A stretch of 64,000 nt of DNA from Amia ocellicauda (lineage: Eukaryota; Chordata; Actinopteri; Amiiformes; Amiidae). A program made the translations under genes and the position numbers. Every line of letters starts with the position of its first letter. The stretch's first letter is position 1. Under the pieces are notes generated by a model that did no database searches, had not been told where the DNA came from, and saw only the letters and a list, made by a program, of their open reading frames with translations. The stretch covers positions 6,026,405 through 6,090,404 of the forward strand of contig NC_089853.1 in the NCBI RefSeq assembly GCF_036373705.1, in the 5' to 3' direction. Positions 50,101-62,100 of this stretch are shown in pieces.

Positions 50101-53100
50101 TGTGAACAGTGCGCAGCTCATACTTAATGACTATTTAGCACCAAATTTGTGTCTTTTGCGCCGTGATGGAGCACACACACCCGAGCGCTTCAGTACAGGG
50201 ACACACACACTTCACCTGGGGTCACACTACACGATTTTAAGCCCGATTTGGCCCTCACAACAGATCGGCACTGATCGTCACGACAGGCAGCCTGGTCGGG
50301 GCGCTTCCCGCTGCCGATGGTCGTGTAGTGAGAGACGGGCTGATGCATCGCTGGCCTCCGATCCGATTGTAAGCTTGTTAAAATACCAATGGTTGTTTCA
50401 GGCACGTTATTTTAATATACTATACGCTTTTTTGTGTTTATCTCCACAGACGAACACAAACAGCAGCAGCGGCTTGTGGTCGTGTTTTTTTCGGCAGTTT
50501 TGCACAGATCTGCAGAAATCCACTGACACCATTTGCGGAGCAGCGCAGATCTGCGCTACACAGACGTGACCTGTACATGTCCATGTCTGTGTTTGTTGAC
50601 CTTTTTTGACGCTTCTCGCGTGTTTGTGCGAGATGTGGGGAGGTTGGAGGCTGTGATGCATCAGCCCGTATCTCACTACACGACCATCGGTGGCGGGACG
50701 CACTCGACCAGGCTGCTTGTCCTGACGATCAGTGCTGATTTGTCGTGAGGGCCAAATTGGGCTCAAATCGGGCTTTAAATCATGTAGTGTGACCCCAGCA
50801 TGAGCTACCTAACTAGCTAAACCTGAACTAGAGTAGCAGTAAAGACATAGCATGTGCTGATGCATCGCTGGCCTCCGATCCGATCGTAAGCTGGTCGGAG
50901 CCGCTACGATTTTATTTAAAAGCACACATAATGCAATTTTGTTGTCTTTTTTTAGTGTATTTTTGTTTGCCCACCTTATGCACCTGCTGTTAAATATTTG
51001 ATTGCACATTAGTAAATATTTTGTTTTTATGTTGTCTTTATTTATTTATTTATAATTTTTTAGCTGCACACAATATTTTGACTCCTTTTTTAAAATGATT
51101 TTTAGAGATCTGGCCTAGGGTGCCAGATTGGCCAGAAACGCCCCTGCTCTTAATAACACCATTGCCTCCACCGCAGCGATGAAGAGCGCCTGTTTCACCG
51201 GCTCCCGTGTGGGGGGTAGTCGCGGCCCGGTGAAGGACGCCTGTGCGAGCGCGACGGCGAGAGACGACTCCTTGGTGTTCGAGTCCCGGTTCGAGACCGG
51301 GAACCTGCAGAAGGCTGTCAGGGTGTAAGATCTCCTTCACAAGCTGTCTCTCGCTATTAGTGTTGCAGCTGATGGCGATACGCATCAGCAATGCACAGTT
51401 AGAGAAATTACCGGAGTAACGAAACTGTTTGTATTGTTTTTCCATTTTTGTCTAATCAGAGGCCTCCACGACTACGAGCTCACGTTGCGGGCTGACCTGT
51501 ACACCACCCGGCACACGCAGTGGTACTACTTCCGGGTCCAGAACATGAAGGCGGGCGTCACGTACCGCTTCACCATCGTGAACCTGATGAAGTCTAGCAG
51601 CCTGTATGGCGCCGGCATGAAGCCCCTGCTGTACTCGGAGCGGGATGCCGAGATGCGGGGTGTGGGCTGGAGGCGGGTGGGCGGCGACATCCGGTACTAC
51701 CGGAACCAGCAGGAGCAGGAGGGCCGTAGCCTGTACTCACTCACCTGGACCTGCCAGTTCCCCCACCCGGGCGACACCTGCTACCTAGCACACTGCTACC
51801 CCTACACCTACTCCGACCTGCAGCGCTACCTGGCCCGGTTGGCCCAGGACCCGATCCGCTCGCAGCACTGCCGGTTCCGGGTGCTGTGCCGCAGCCTGGC
51901 CGGCAACGCGGTCTACGTGCTCACAATCACCTCGCCCTCACCCAGCCCCGCCGCCGCCGCCGCCAAGAGGGCGGTGGTGGTGACAGCCAGGGTGCACCCG
52001 GGGGAGACGAACGGCTCCTGGATAATGAGGGGCTTCCTGGACTTCCTCCTGGGTGACTCGGCGGATGCCCGCCTCCTGCGGGACACCTTCGTGTTCAAGG
52101 TGGTGCCCATGGTGAACCCGGATGGCGTGATTGTGGGCAACTACCGCTGCTCGCTGGCCGGCCGGGACCTCAACCGGAACTACAGCACCCTCCTGAGGGA
52201 GTCCTTCCCCTGCGTGTGGCACACCCGCAACATGGTGAAGAAGTGAGCTGCTCAATTAGGGTCCGGTGTGGGTCCGGGGTACCACTAGGATCAGAGTCCC
52301 CAGCACAGTTAGGCTTTCCCCGAGGATAGGGTCGCTCTGATATATTTGGGCCTAGCTTCAACATTTTGTGTTGGTTGGAGTTGGGGTTCGAGCTCTTGTT
52401 AGAGTTTCTAATAGGAGAAGTATCTTCCTACCTCAATCCTCCTACGAAGAAAAAATGAAACCCACCCACATTTACCATCTTAAACTCAGTGTCTTAACCT
52501 TACCAACACTCTCTCTGAGCCAACACCTTAACCTGTACTAGCCCTGACCCAGCAGAGAACGTGAGAAACCTCCTCACTTGACTCAGATGTTCATCCAGGT
52601 GCTCAACGTGACGTAGTACAACAGTCCTAACTGGTTGCTTTCCCTTGGTCTCTCCCAGGCTGGTGGCCGAAAGAGACGTCATCCTGTACTGTGACTTCCA
52701 CGGACACAGCCGGAAGAACAACGTCTTCATGTACGGCTGCGACAACAAGAGCGATCCGGCCCTGCGTCTCCGCGAGCGTGTCTTCCCACTGATGATGAGC
52801 AAGAACGCGGCCGACAAGGCAAGAGCTGTGTGCAATCAGGGTCTCGTTGAACTGCTGTCGTGCATTTTCACACAGGAATGATCATCTAGGTCAGAGTCCT
52901 GGCAGGATAGGATCTCAAGACTGTTGTGTCGTGTTGTGATTCTCTTTGAGTCTCTCTTTGAATTACATCTCTCCCTTTTTCCTTGTGACGTCAGTTCTCC
53001 TTCAAGAGCTGCAAGTTCAGAGTGCAGAAGGGCAAGGAAGGCACGGGCCGCGTGGTGATGTGGAGGATGGGCATCACCAACAGCTACACCATGGAGTCCA

Positions 53101-56100
53101 CGTTTGGGGGCTCCACTCTGGGTGAGCAGCACGGCTTTCTGTTGGGGGAACAGGAATTTAAGAAGATCTATATGTTTGGAATTCAACTTAGACTCTCAGA
53201 CTGATCCGTATGTCCACCTTAAACCAAGTGATTTACACAGTTGTAATGACTTGAATCAGTGACTCGACTCAAGTCACACTCGAGTCCCTGTAAAAAGACT
53301 TGACTAGAGTCAGTGCTCAAATTGTGACTCGACTCAAGTCAAAACACAAGTCTCCATCTGACTTGAGTCATTGTCTTCATGTAAAAATAAATTAAAACTA
53401 CAGGCAGTCATCTTGTCATGTAAACAGAACGGCTTCTACAGTGATTGGCAAGACCTTTGTTTAGGAAATGCTCTTCCAGCCTATAGCACAGCTCCGTGGC
53501 CATAAGGTCAGCAAACACAATCCTGTTGCACAGAATCTGCACAGATACTGTGAATTCATTGGTTAAATGGTGAGATTCTGCACAGATTTGTGCAGATCTA
53601 CAGAATTCGGCGGTACCAGAAAGCGATCTAATATGGTGGGGAGCGTGTAAGGTAGTGTTCAACTGTACATTCAACAATATGGAGAGCCGCACGCTAAAAC
53701 ATAATATGAACATTGAACAGTGTGTGCGTGTGTGTGTGCACTCTGCCTAATCTCCCATTTTTATCATTTTAATTTTTTTTAATATTCAGAGGTCACAACA
53801 GTACAGGACCGAATCAGTTAATCCTTTATCTCACAGTAAATTACATTGGAGCTGAATCCAAAATGTCAGAAAATTCAGGTTAGATTACAAACACACCTAC
53901 TGATACACACAGTAACACACACACATTTTATATAATGTTGAGAGAACGTTAGTCCCTCCCACAAATAGTTGCTCAGCTCCAGAGGTGCAGTGGACGCCCC
54001 TCCCCCCCGATATGAATGCTGACAAGCTTTCTGCTCCGCTCGACAACAATGCGCCTCTCATAACTACTCGAGATTCGAAGTGACTCGACTCCACTTGACA
54101 AATTCAGTGACTCGACTCGAGTCCTGGTTTTAGAGACTTGGTTTCAACTCTGTATTTACATTTGTCTATTAAAATCAAAGTTTTCTGCCCACCTTCACCG
54201 GTAGCAATTCACAAGCCTGATCTGTGAGGACGCTGGTGTTTCTGACGGAGGTGTCTTGCTTCATCCAGTTCTTAGTTTGTGATTTAAGGATTCAGATTAA
54301 CGTGCAGGTTTTGGTTTCGATGTAAGAAAACTACTTCTCATGCTGTTTATTTTCTCTTTGAAGATTAATTTGATCTTTGTTGTGTGTTTTTGTTTTGTTT
54401 AAGGTGGCAGAAAGGGAACCCATTTTACCACCCAGGACCTACAATCCTTGGGTTATTATTTCTGTGACACCCTTTTAGACTACTGTGACCCAGACCAGGC
54501 TAAGGTGAGAAACAAAATGAAAACAATTTAGCTTCTCTTTATTACACTGAACTTTAGGGTGAGTTTTTCAATCTCCAACTTCAGTTTCAATAAAACTCTC
54601 TCGGAAAACATTAGCTGCTGTTTCTGTGTATGTGTGTAATACCTGGCAAGGGGCAGAAGGGTAGAACCCAAGTGCAGAGAGACACAGTGGCCGTACAGGC
54701 GTGGGTCGAGGGCCAGCAAACGGAATCCGCAAGGCAATCTAGGGCAATCCAAGAGCTGACGGTCAAAAGGAGGCAAACGAGGTCACAAAACAGTAGCAAT
54801 ACAAAAAGGTGCTGAGGAGTGTTAATTGCATGATTGCTCGTTGTGCTGGGGTAATGTAAGTGTCAGGGTCAATATTCTGGAGATGATGACCTCTTGTGGG
54901 GAATGGGAAGTGTTGCGCTCAGATGTAACATTACCACCCCCCTCCACTGGAGGCTCCCGACACCACTGGGGGTCGGCGGCACGGACGTCCATGAGGACGA
55001 GGAGCAGGAGCAGCCGGGTGGTCACTGTGGAAGTTCGAAAAAAGGGAAGGGTCAAGAATGTCAGATGCTGGAACCTATAATTTATCCTCCGGGCCGTAGC
55101 CTTCCCAGTCTACAAGCTACTGGAGGCGACCCCGTAGACACCAGGACCGAAGGAGAAACCGAACCGCATAGACAGGACCATCTTCAAGTTCGATGCGAGA
55201 AGGAGGAGGAGAATCCAGTTCTTCAGCAATAGCACAGTATACTTTTCTGAAAGGTTTATGGTTGTCATTGAGTCATTAGAGCGGTAGATGTTCAAACAGC
55301 CGTACAGAGACAGACGAGACGGTTTATATCCATAGGAAACTCTTTAGTTACCGCCCACGCTGCTCAATAATCGGATCAACAAATTATATCAGCGGAGCCG
55401 GATCGTGATCTGCTTCGTACAACGGTTTTTCATGATCCGGATCCAGTGAGCCCGGATGCAATCCTGTTTTCTGATCCTGTTAGTACAACCGGCCCCTGGC
55501 GCTGAACTGCACGTTGAATACATGTGGGCAGCTTGCCAAACCTCCTCACTGCGACAATACCATTCGTCAACCGCTGGAACATCCGTACGATCGTCCATGC
55601 CAGGAAACAAGGGGGGTTGATAACCAAGCACACATTGGAAGGGCATGAGACCTGTAGAAGAGTGAATGAGAGAGTTTTGTGTGTACTCGCCCAGGGAAGA
55701 AACCTGCTCCATTCAGTTAGGTGACAGCTGCAGTAGGTGCGGAGGAAACGTCCGATCTCCTGGTTGAAGCGCTCCGTTTGTCCATTGGTTTGTGTGTGGT
55801 AACCTGATGAGAGACTGACATTGACATTAATTAATCGGAAGAAAGCAGACCACCCCTGAGAAATGAACTGGGGACCACGGTCCGAGACAATGTCTTCAGG
55901 CAACCCATAAAACCAAAAGACCTGGGAGAAAAGACATTCAGTGGTAGCAAGAGCAGTGGGGAGCCCCTTGAGGGTGAGTCGACAAGCCTTTGAAAACCTG
56001 TCCACAGCCAAGAGGATGGTGGTGTAACCACTTGAGTTGTGGAGATCAGTGAGGAATTCGATTGCCATGTGGGACCAGGGTCTGTGTGGAATGGGGAGAG

Positions 56101-59100
56101 GTTCCAGAAGGCCGGCTGGGAGTTGACATGATGACTTGGCTTGGGCACATGAGGGGCATGCAGCAACAAAACGCGTGACATCCTGAGGTATGAAGGCCAC
56201 CAGAACGTTTGTCGAACGAGGGTGAGAGTGCGACGGACACCGGGATGTCCCAAGGTGGTGGAGGAATGGAGCCAGTGAAGAATGTGGTGACGTACAGAAG
56301 AGGGGACATATTGATGGGAAGCAGGACACATGCATGGAGTGGGTTGCTGTATGTGGTCCATTATGTCCCATCAGATGGGAGCTACAATGCAGGATGGAGG
56401 TAAAATGGGATCTGTGGAGCCAGGGATAGAGTGCGAATCATATAGTCGGAAGAGAGAATACAGTGAGGGAAAAAAGTATTTGATCCCCTGCTGATTTTGT
56501 ACGTTTGCCCACTGACAAAGAAATGATCAGTCTATAATTTTAATTGTAATGGTAGGTGTATTTTAACAGTGAGAGACAGAATAACAAAAAATCCAGAAAA
56601 ACGCATTTCAAAAAAGTTATAAATTGATTTGCATGTTAATGAGGGAAATAAGTATTTGATCCTCTATCAATCAGCAAGATTTCTGGCTCCCAGGTGTCTT
56701 TTATACAGGTAACGAGCTGAGATTAGGAGCACCCTCTTAAAGGGAGTGCTCCTAATCTCAGCTCGTTACCTGTATAAAAGACACCTGTCCATAGAAGCAA
56801 TCAATCAATCAGATTCCAAACTCTCCACCATGGCCAAGACCAAAGAGCTGTCCAAGGATGTCAGGGACAAGATTGTAGACCTACACAAGGCTGGAATGGG
56901 CTTCAAGACCATCGCCAAGCAGCTTGGTGAGAAGGTGACAACAGTTGGAAATGGAAGAAACACAAAATACCTGTCAGTCTCCCTTGGTCTGGGGCTCCAT
57001 GCAAGATCTCACCTCGTGGAGTTTCAATGATGATGAGAACGGTGATGAATCAGCCCAGAACTACATGGGAGGATCTTGTTAATGATCTCAAGGCAGCTGG
57101 GACCATAATCGCCAAGAAAACAATTGGTAACACACTACGCCGTGAAGGACTGAAAACCTGCAGCGCCCGCAAGGTCCCCCTGCTCAAGAAAGCACATGTA
57201 CAGGCCCGTCTGAAGTTTGCCAATGAACATCTGAATGATTCAGAGGAGAACTGGGTAAAAGTGTTGTGGTCAGATGAGACCAAAATTGAGCTCTTTGGCA
57301 TCAACTCAAATCCTCCTCAATGGAGGAGGAGGAATGACCCCAAGAACACCATCCCCACTGTAAAACATGGAGATGCTTTGGGGGTGTTTCTCTGCTAAGG
57401 GGACAGGACAACTGCACTGCATCAAAGGGACGATGGACGGGGCCATGTACCGTCAAATCTTGGGTGAGAACCTCCTTCCCTCAGCCAGGGCATTGAAAAT
57501 GGGTCGTGGATGGGTATTCCAGCATGACAATGACCCAAAACACACAGCCAAGGCAACAAAGGAGTGGCTCAAGAAGAAGCACATTAAGGTCCTGGAGTGG
57601 CCTAGCCAGTCTCCAGACCTTAATCCCATAGAAAATCTGTGGAGGGAGCTGAAGGTTCGAGTTGCCAAACGTCAGCCTCGAAACCTTAATGACTTGGAGA
57701 GGATCTGCAAAGAGGAGTGGGACAAAATCCCTCCTGAGATGTGTGCAAACCTGGTGGCCAGCTACAAGAAACGTCTGACCTCATGGGTTTTGCCACCAAG
57801 TACTAAGTCGAAGGGGTCAAATACTTATTTCACTCATTAACATGCAAATCAATTTATAACTTTTTTGAAATGTGTTTTTCTGGATTTTTTTGTTGTTATT
57901 CTGTCTCTCACTGTTAAAATACACCTACCATTAAAATTATAGACTGATCATTTCTTTGTCAGTGGGCAAACGTACGAAATCAGCAGGGGATCAAATACTT
58001 TTTTCCCTCACTGTACGCCTTGATATTCTTTGAGCCTGGATGATAGGTGAGCATGAAGAGGAAGCGTGTGAAAAACCAAAGCCCAGCATGCCTGACGGGG
58101 CTTTAATCACTTTGTGGAACGAATGTACTCGAGGTTGCGGTGGTCAGTGAAAACCAGGAAACGATGCTGGGAACCCTCCAACTAATGCGTCCATTGCTCA
58201 AAGGCAAGTTTAATGGCATGAAGCTCCCGGTTGCCAATGTCATAGTTAAGTTCTGCAGGAGAGAGTTTTCTAGAGAAGAAGGTGCAGGGGTGGAGTTTAT
58301 GTGGAGAGCAATGATGTTGTGATTACACGGCCCCTACGCTGCTTTCAGATGCGTCAACTTCCACTACAAAGAGGATATTGGGATCCGGATGCTTTAAGAT
58401 GTGTGCGGTAGTAAAGAGTGCTTTGAGTCGGACAAAGGCAGCAGTAGCCGCTGCTGTCCAGGTCAGAGTGCGAGTGGATCCCTTGAGCAACGATGTTAAG
58501 GGAAAAGCCACAGAACTGAAGTCTGATAAAGCGCCTGTAGAAATTGGCAAACCCCAGGAATCTTTGTAATTCCTTGACAGTCCATGGTTGTGGCCAATTT
58601 GCGACAGCTCCTACTTTATCCTGGTCCATATGGACACCATCAGCGTCGAGGATGTACCCCCTGGGTACCAATACACTGGCGGTGGAACGTGCACTTCTCT
58701 GCCTTCACATACAGCTCGTTCTGCCATAAGCACTGTAGAACCTGGCGGACCTGGGCGATGTGTTCAGAAATAAATCAAGATGTCGTCAATGTAAACAATG
58801 ACGAAATGATGTAAGAAACTTCTCATTACTTCATTGACGAATGCCTTCAAGACTGAGATGGCATTGACAAGACCAAAGGGCATGACCAAATATTCAAATG
58901 ATGATGATGACCTCTGGTGGCGAACAGGGGAATTGTGGCGCGCAGATGTAACTGTGTGTGTGTGTGTGTGTCTCTGTTCTGTCTGTGTCTGTCTGTGTCT
59001 GTGTCTGTGTGTCCTCTACTGTCCTGTCCTGTGGTGCAGTCCAACCTGTGTCTGAGGGAACTGTGCGAGATCCTGCAGCAGGAAATCCGAAAGAAGATGG

Positions 59101-62100
59101 AGAATCTGGGTAGGAGGGCGGAGTCCGACGGCATGCTGAGCGATGTCTTCGTGTCAGACATGGAGTCCAGGTAAACCACGTCTGACTGTTAAGTTAGTGG
59201 TTCGTCATGCCTCCCTCCTACTCTATTGTTTATTATTTTAAGGGCTTTGGCTAGCAATAGTTACACATGTACCAGCAGCAAAAGTCCCTTAGTTTCAAGT
59301 GGTGGGGTCTCAGTGTTATGGTTGTAGTGGATATAGACGGAATCAGGTTTGCTGGAGAAGTCCCTGTTGTCCAGGAAATGACTGAAATCAATCCCGGCGT
59401 GTTATTTTATTGTTATTTTTCTATTTGTGCACTCAGTCTAAGGGAAACGCACTCTGGATGGTAAGTGTGTTTGAGAATTTATTTGAGTTTTTTAATTTGT
59501 TTGTCAGTTTGCATGAGGATTCATATACTTGCAGTGGATTCTTCTTTTTCTTTTCTTTCTTGGCAGCATATCCTAAACTGAGAATCAGCTGTCTGTGTTT
59601 AAGTATTGCTCGTCCTCTTCTGCTTGACAAATCAAAACAAGGACATCTGTATGTCCACCCTGAGAAACTCTGAATGGCTTGTTCTGTTGACCCTATTTTT
59701 CAAAGCACCAGCGGCTCAAACAGCACGGAGTCGGACGGCCTGCCTGTCCATCTGCTGAGCCTGGCACACAAGGTACTTGGATATTAGTTGCGTAATTGAA
59801 CCCTTAATTGAACAAATAATTACCTACATTTTAATTATTTAAAACAGTAGGGGTTTTAAAGTTTAGAATTGTATAAATAACTTATTAAAGAACTACCATC
59901 TTGTAATACACAATTTAAAAAGTCAAATCTAAGAAGATTGTTACTTCAATTAAGGTAACTGGGAGCTTGGTTGGAACAAAAACCAGCAGGGTAGAAGCAT
60001 ATTGATGTTAAAATAATACATATTTAATCTGGTAATAGTTAAGACTTTCCTGTTGCTCTTCCACTGCAGTTTGCACAGAAAAAGAAACATCTGAGGACAA
60101 GAAAGGAAAGAAACAACATGCGTCAGGGACGAGCCCCAGGCCGAGAGCAGAAAACGCCCAGCGAGAACCACAGCCACCCGGTGAGAGAGAGGCTTTGTTT
60201 CAGATTAAGATCAGGACTTTTATTTTATCCCACTTTTGAATATCCGAAGCACAGTTCACATATCTGTTATAAACTCATGTGTCTGCAGTTCATCCTATTA
60301 AGTGCAGGACACTTGCATTACTTAACTACCTAATGCAAAATAATCTTGACCAGTTTCTTGGCACCCTGTGTAAATCGCAGGACTTCACAGCGCTGCTCAG
60401 TGAGGGAGGGATGAAGGGGGGGGCGACTCCTGGCACCGAGAAGAAGCCCGACAAGGTAAGATCACGTTGTTAGTGGCACATAAAGACACCACAGCAGACT
60501 GAAGCACTCGTTCACCCGGGTCTATGCCTGGGCCTCCTGTGTCCTAATATGATAGAGGCTGAAAAATCTCAGCATGGGAAATGTGTTCATACTGAAGGTG
60601 AGGCCCCATGTCAGGTTGGCTGTATCCCACTGAGTCTGTTCTTATGATGTCATCCCATCTTGGAGGTGCTGGCCAATCACAGGGAGCGAGGCCGGAACGG
60701 GCCGGCCTGGATCCCACACCCAGCCACTGGGATCACGGTGATCGGGGAAGGCAGTCTCTGGGACCCCCGGCAGCGCAGTAAGGTATAACAGCAGCTTCTG
60801 TGTGGTAACGAAGGGAACTGATATTACGATCCTTTCATTTGTGGAGCCGTGGTCAAGCCATGAGACTCGATATTTCTAAACAGACAGGCAATCCTCGTTG
60901 TCGGTGGTCCTTGTTATTCTTCATCATATAATACGTTTGCTCAGGTTGTTCACTTTCCCTCATCGATGCATGTAGTTCTCTGAGTGCTGAAGACGGCTGC
61001 TGGACTGTAGGGGTAGTGTCTTTGTAGTGATTTCTCCAACCTATTGGGCCCTGCTGGCTGGTAACTGTCCAAACTGTCCCTGTGGTCTAGAACGTGTATC
61101 TGGAGGCCATGACCGCCGCATATCTGCGCAGCGGAGCCGTGTTAAATGCAGCCCGGCGCTCTCTGACAGGTACGCATGGCTACAGTCTTCTGCTTGCTGG
61201 ACATTTTAGTTGCCTGTTTCCAGTTCACAGGCAGCAGCTCCTGATCTGTGCTCTGGATTTTTATTCGCACTGTTGTGAACTGTTTTCACCATTATCACTG
61301 ACAACCGTCCACCAGTTCTCTTGAATCTACCAGTCTTCACGCACTTTCCTGATTGGCCAGTGGGCAGGGTAGCGGTTGGGAGCTTTGACTTATTGTAACA
61401 CGGCACCACAAGAGAGAAGTGTAGGGAATTGAATATCAGTGAAGTCTGGCCAGGGTGGGGTTTCAGGGACAGACACATTGAATTGACACTGATATCAGTG
61501 TAAGTCGCCCTGGATAAGAGCGTCTGCTAAATGACAAATAATGTAATGTAATAATGTAATGATATCTTGTGTAGTGTTATTGTAGATTAAAACTAAGAAT
61601 GAAAGCCTTTCTAACTGCACTTTACTGACCTGTAGATGTACCGCACCTGAAATACTCCCATGTGAAGACTAGCGCTGATGTACAGAATACTGTCAAACTC
61701 TCATCCGCTGCAGAGAGTGGTTTGTACACTGTCTCGCCTCCCTCTCTTTCCTTCTCCAGGTGACTGGGAAGTCATGGTGCCTTCACTCAAATGTCTGTGT
61801 GCTTGCTTGTGTGTTTTAGAAAATGATTAAACCATCAATAAGTATAAAAAGATCTCCTTCTTCAGAAAAACGCAATCAAATAATTAAATAAACAGATAAT
61901 TTGATTGCGCAGCGCTGATCTCAATTCAAAGGAGTTTTTGAACGGCCTCTTCCAGTCTGTCCTTCTGTGTGTGTTGCATGTTGCATGTTGCGTGTTGTAT
62001 TCTTCGTGGCCTTTGTGGTGGAACGCTTCTCCTCCTTTTCTGCTCACTTATCCGCAGACTATGAATGGTCCAGCAACCTGTGCAGCCGCCACGGCCACCG

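Noticed and set aside
49943-50569. A 208-codon frame as a real gene
   Set aside because: Only the first 20 or so codons look like a transposase start. The rest runs through unrelated MITE sequence.
58847-59179. Minus-strand frame overlapping agbl2 exon 11
   Set aside because: Part Ty3 remnant, part antisense of the exon and the TG repeat. No independent support.
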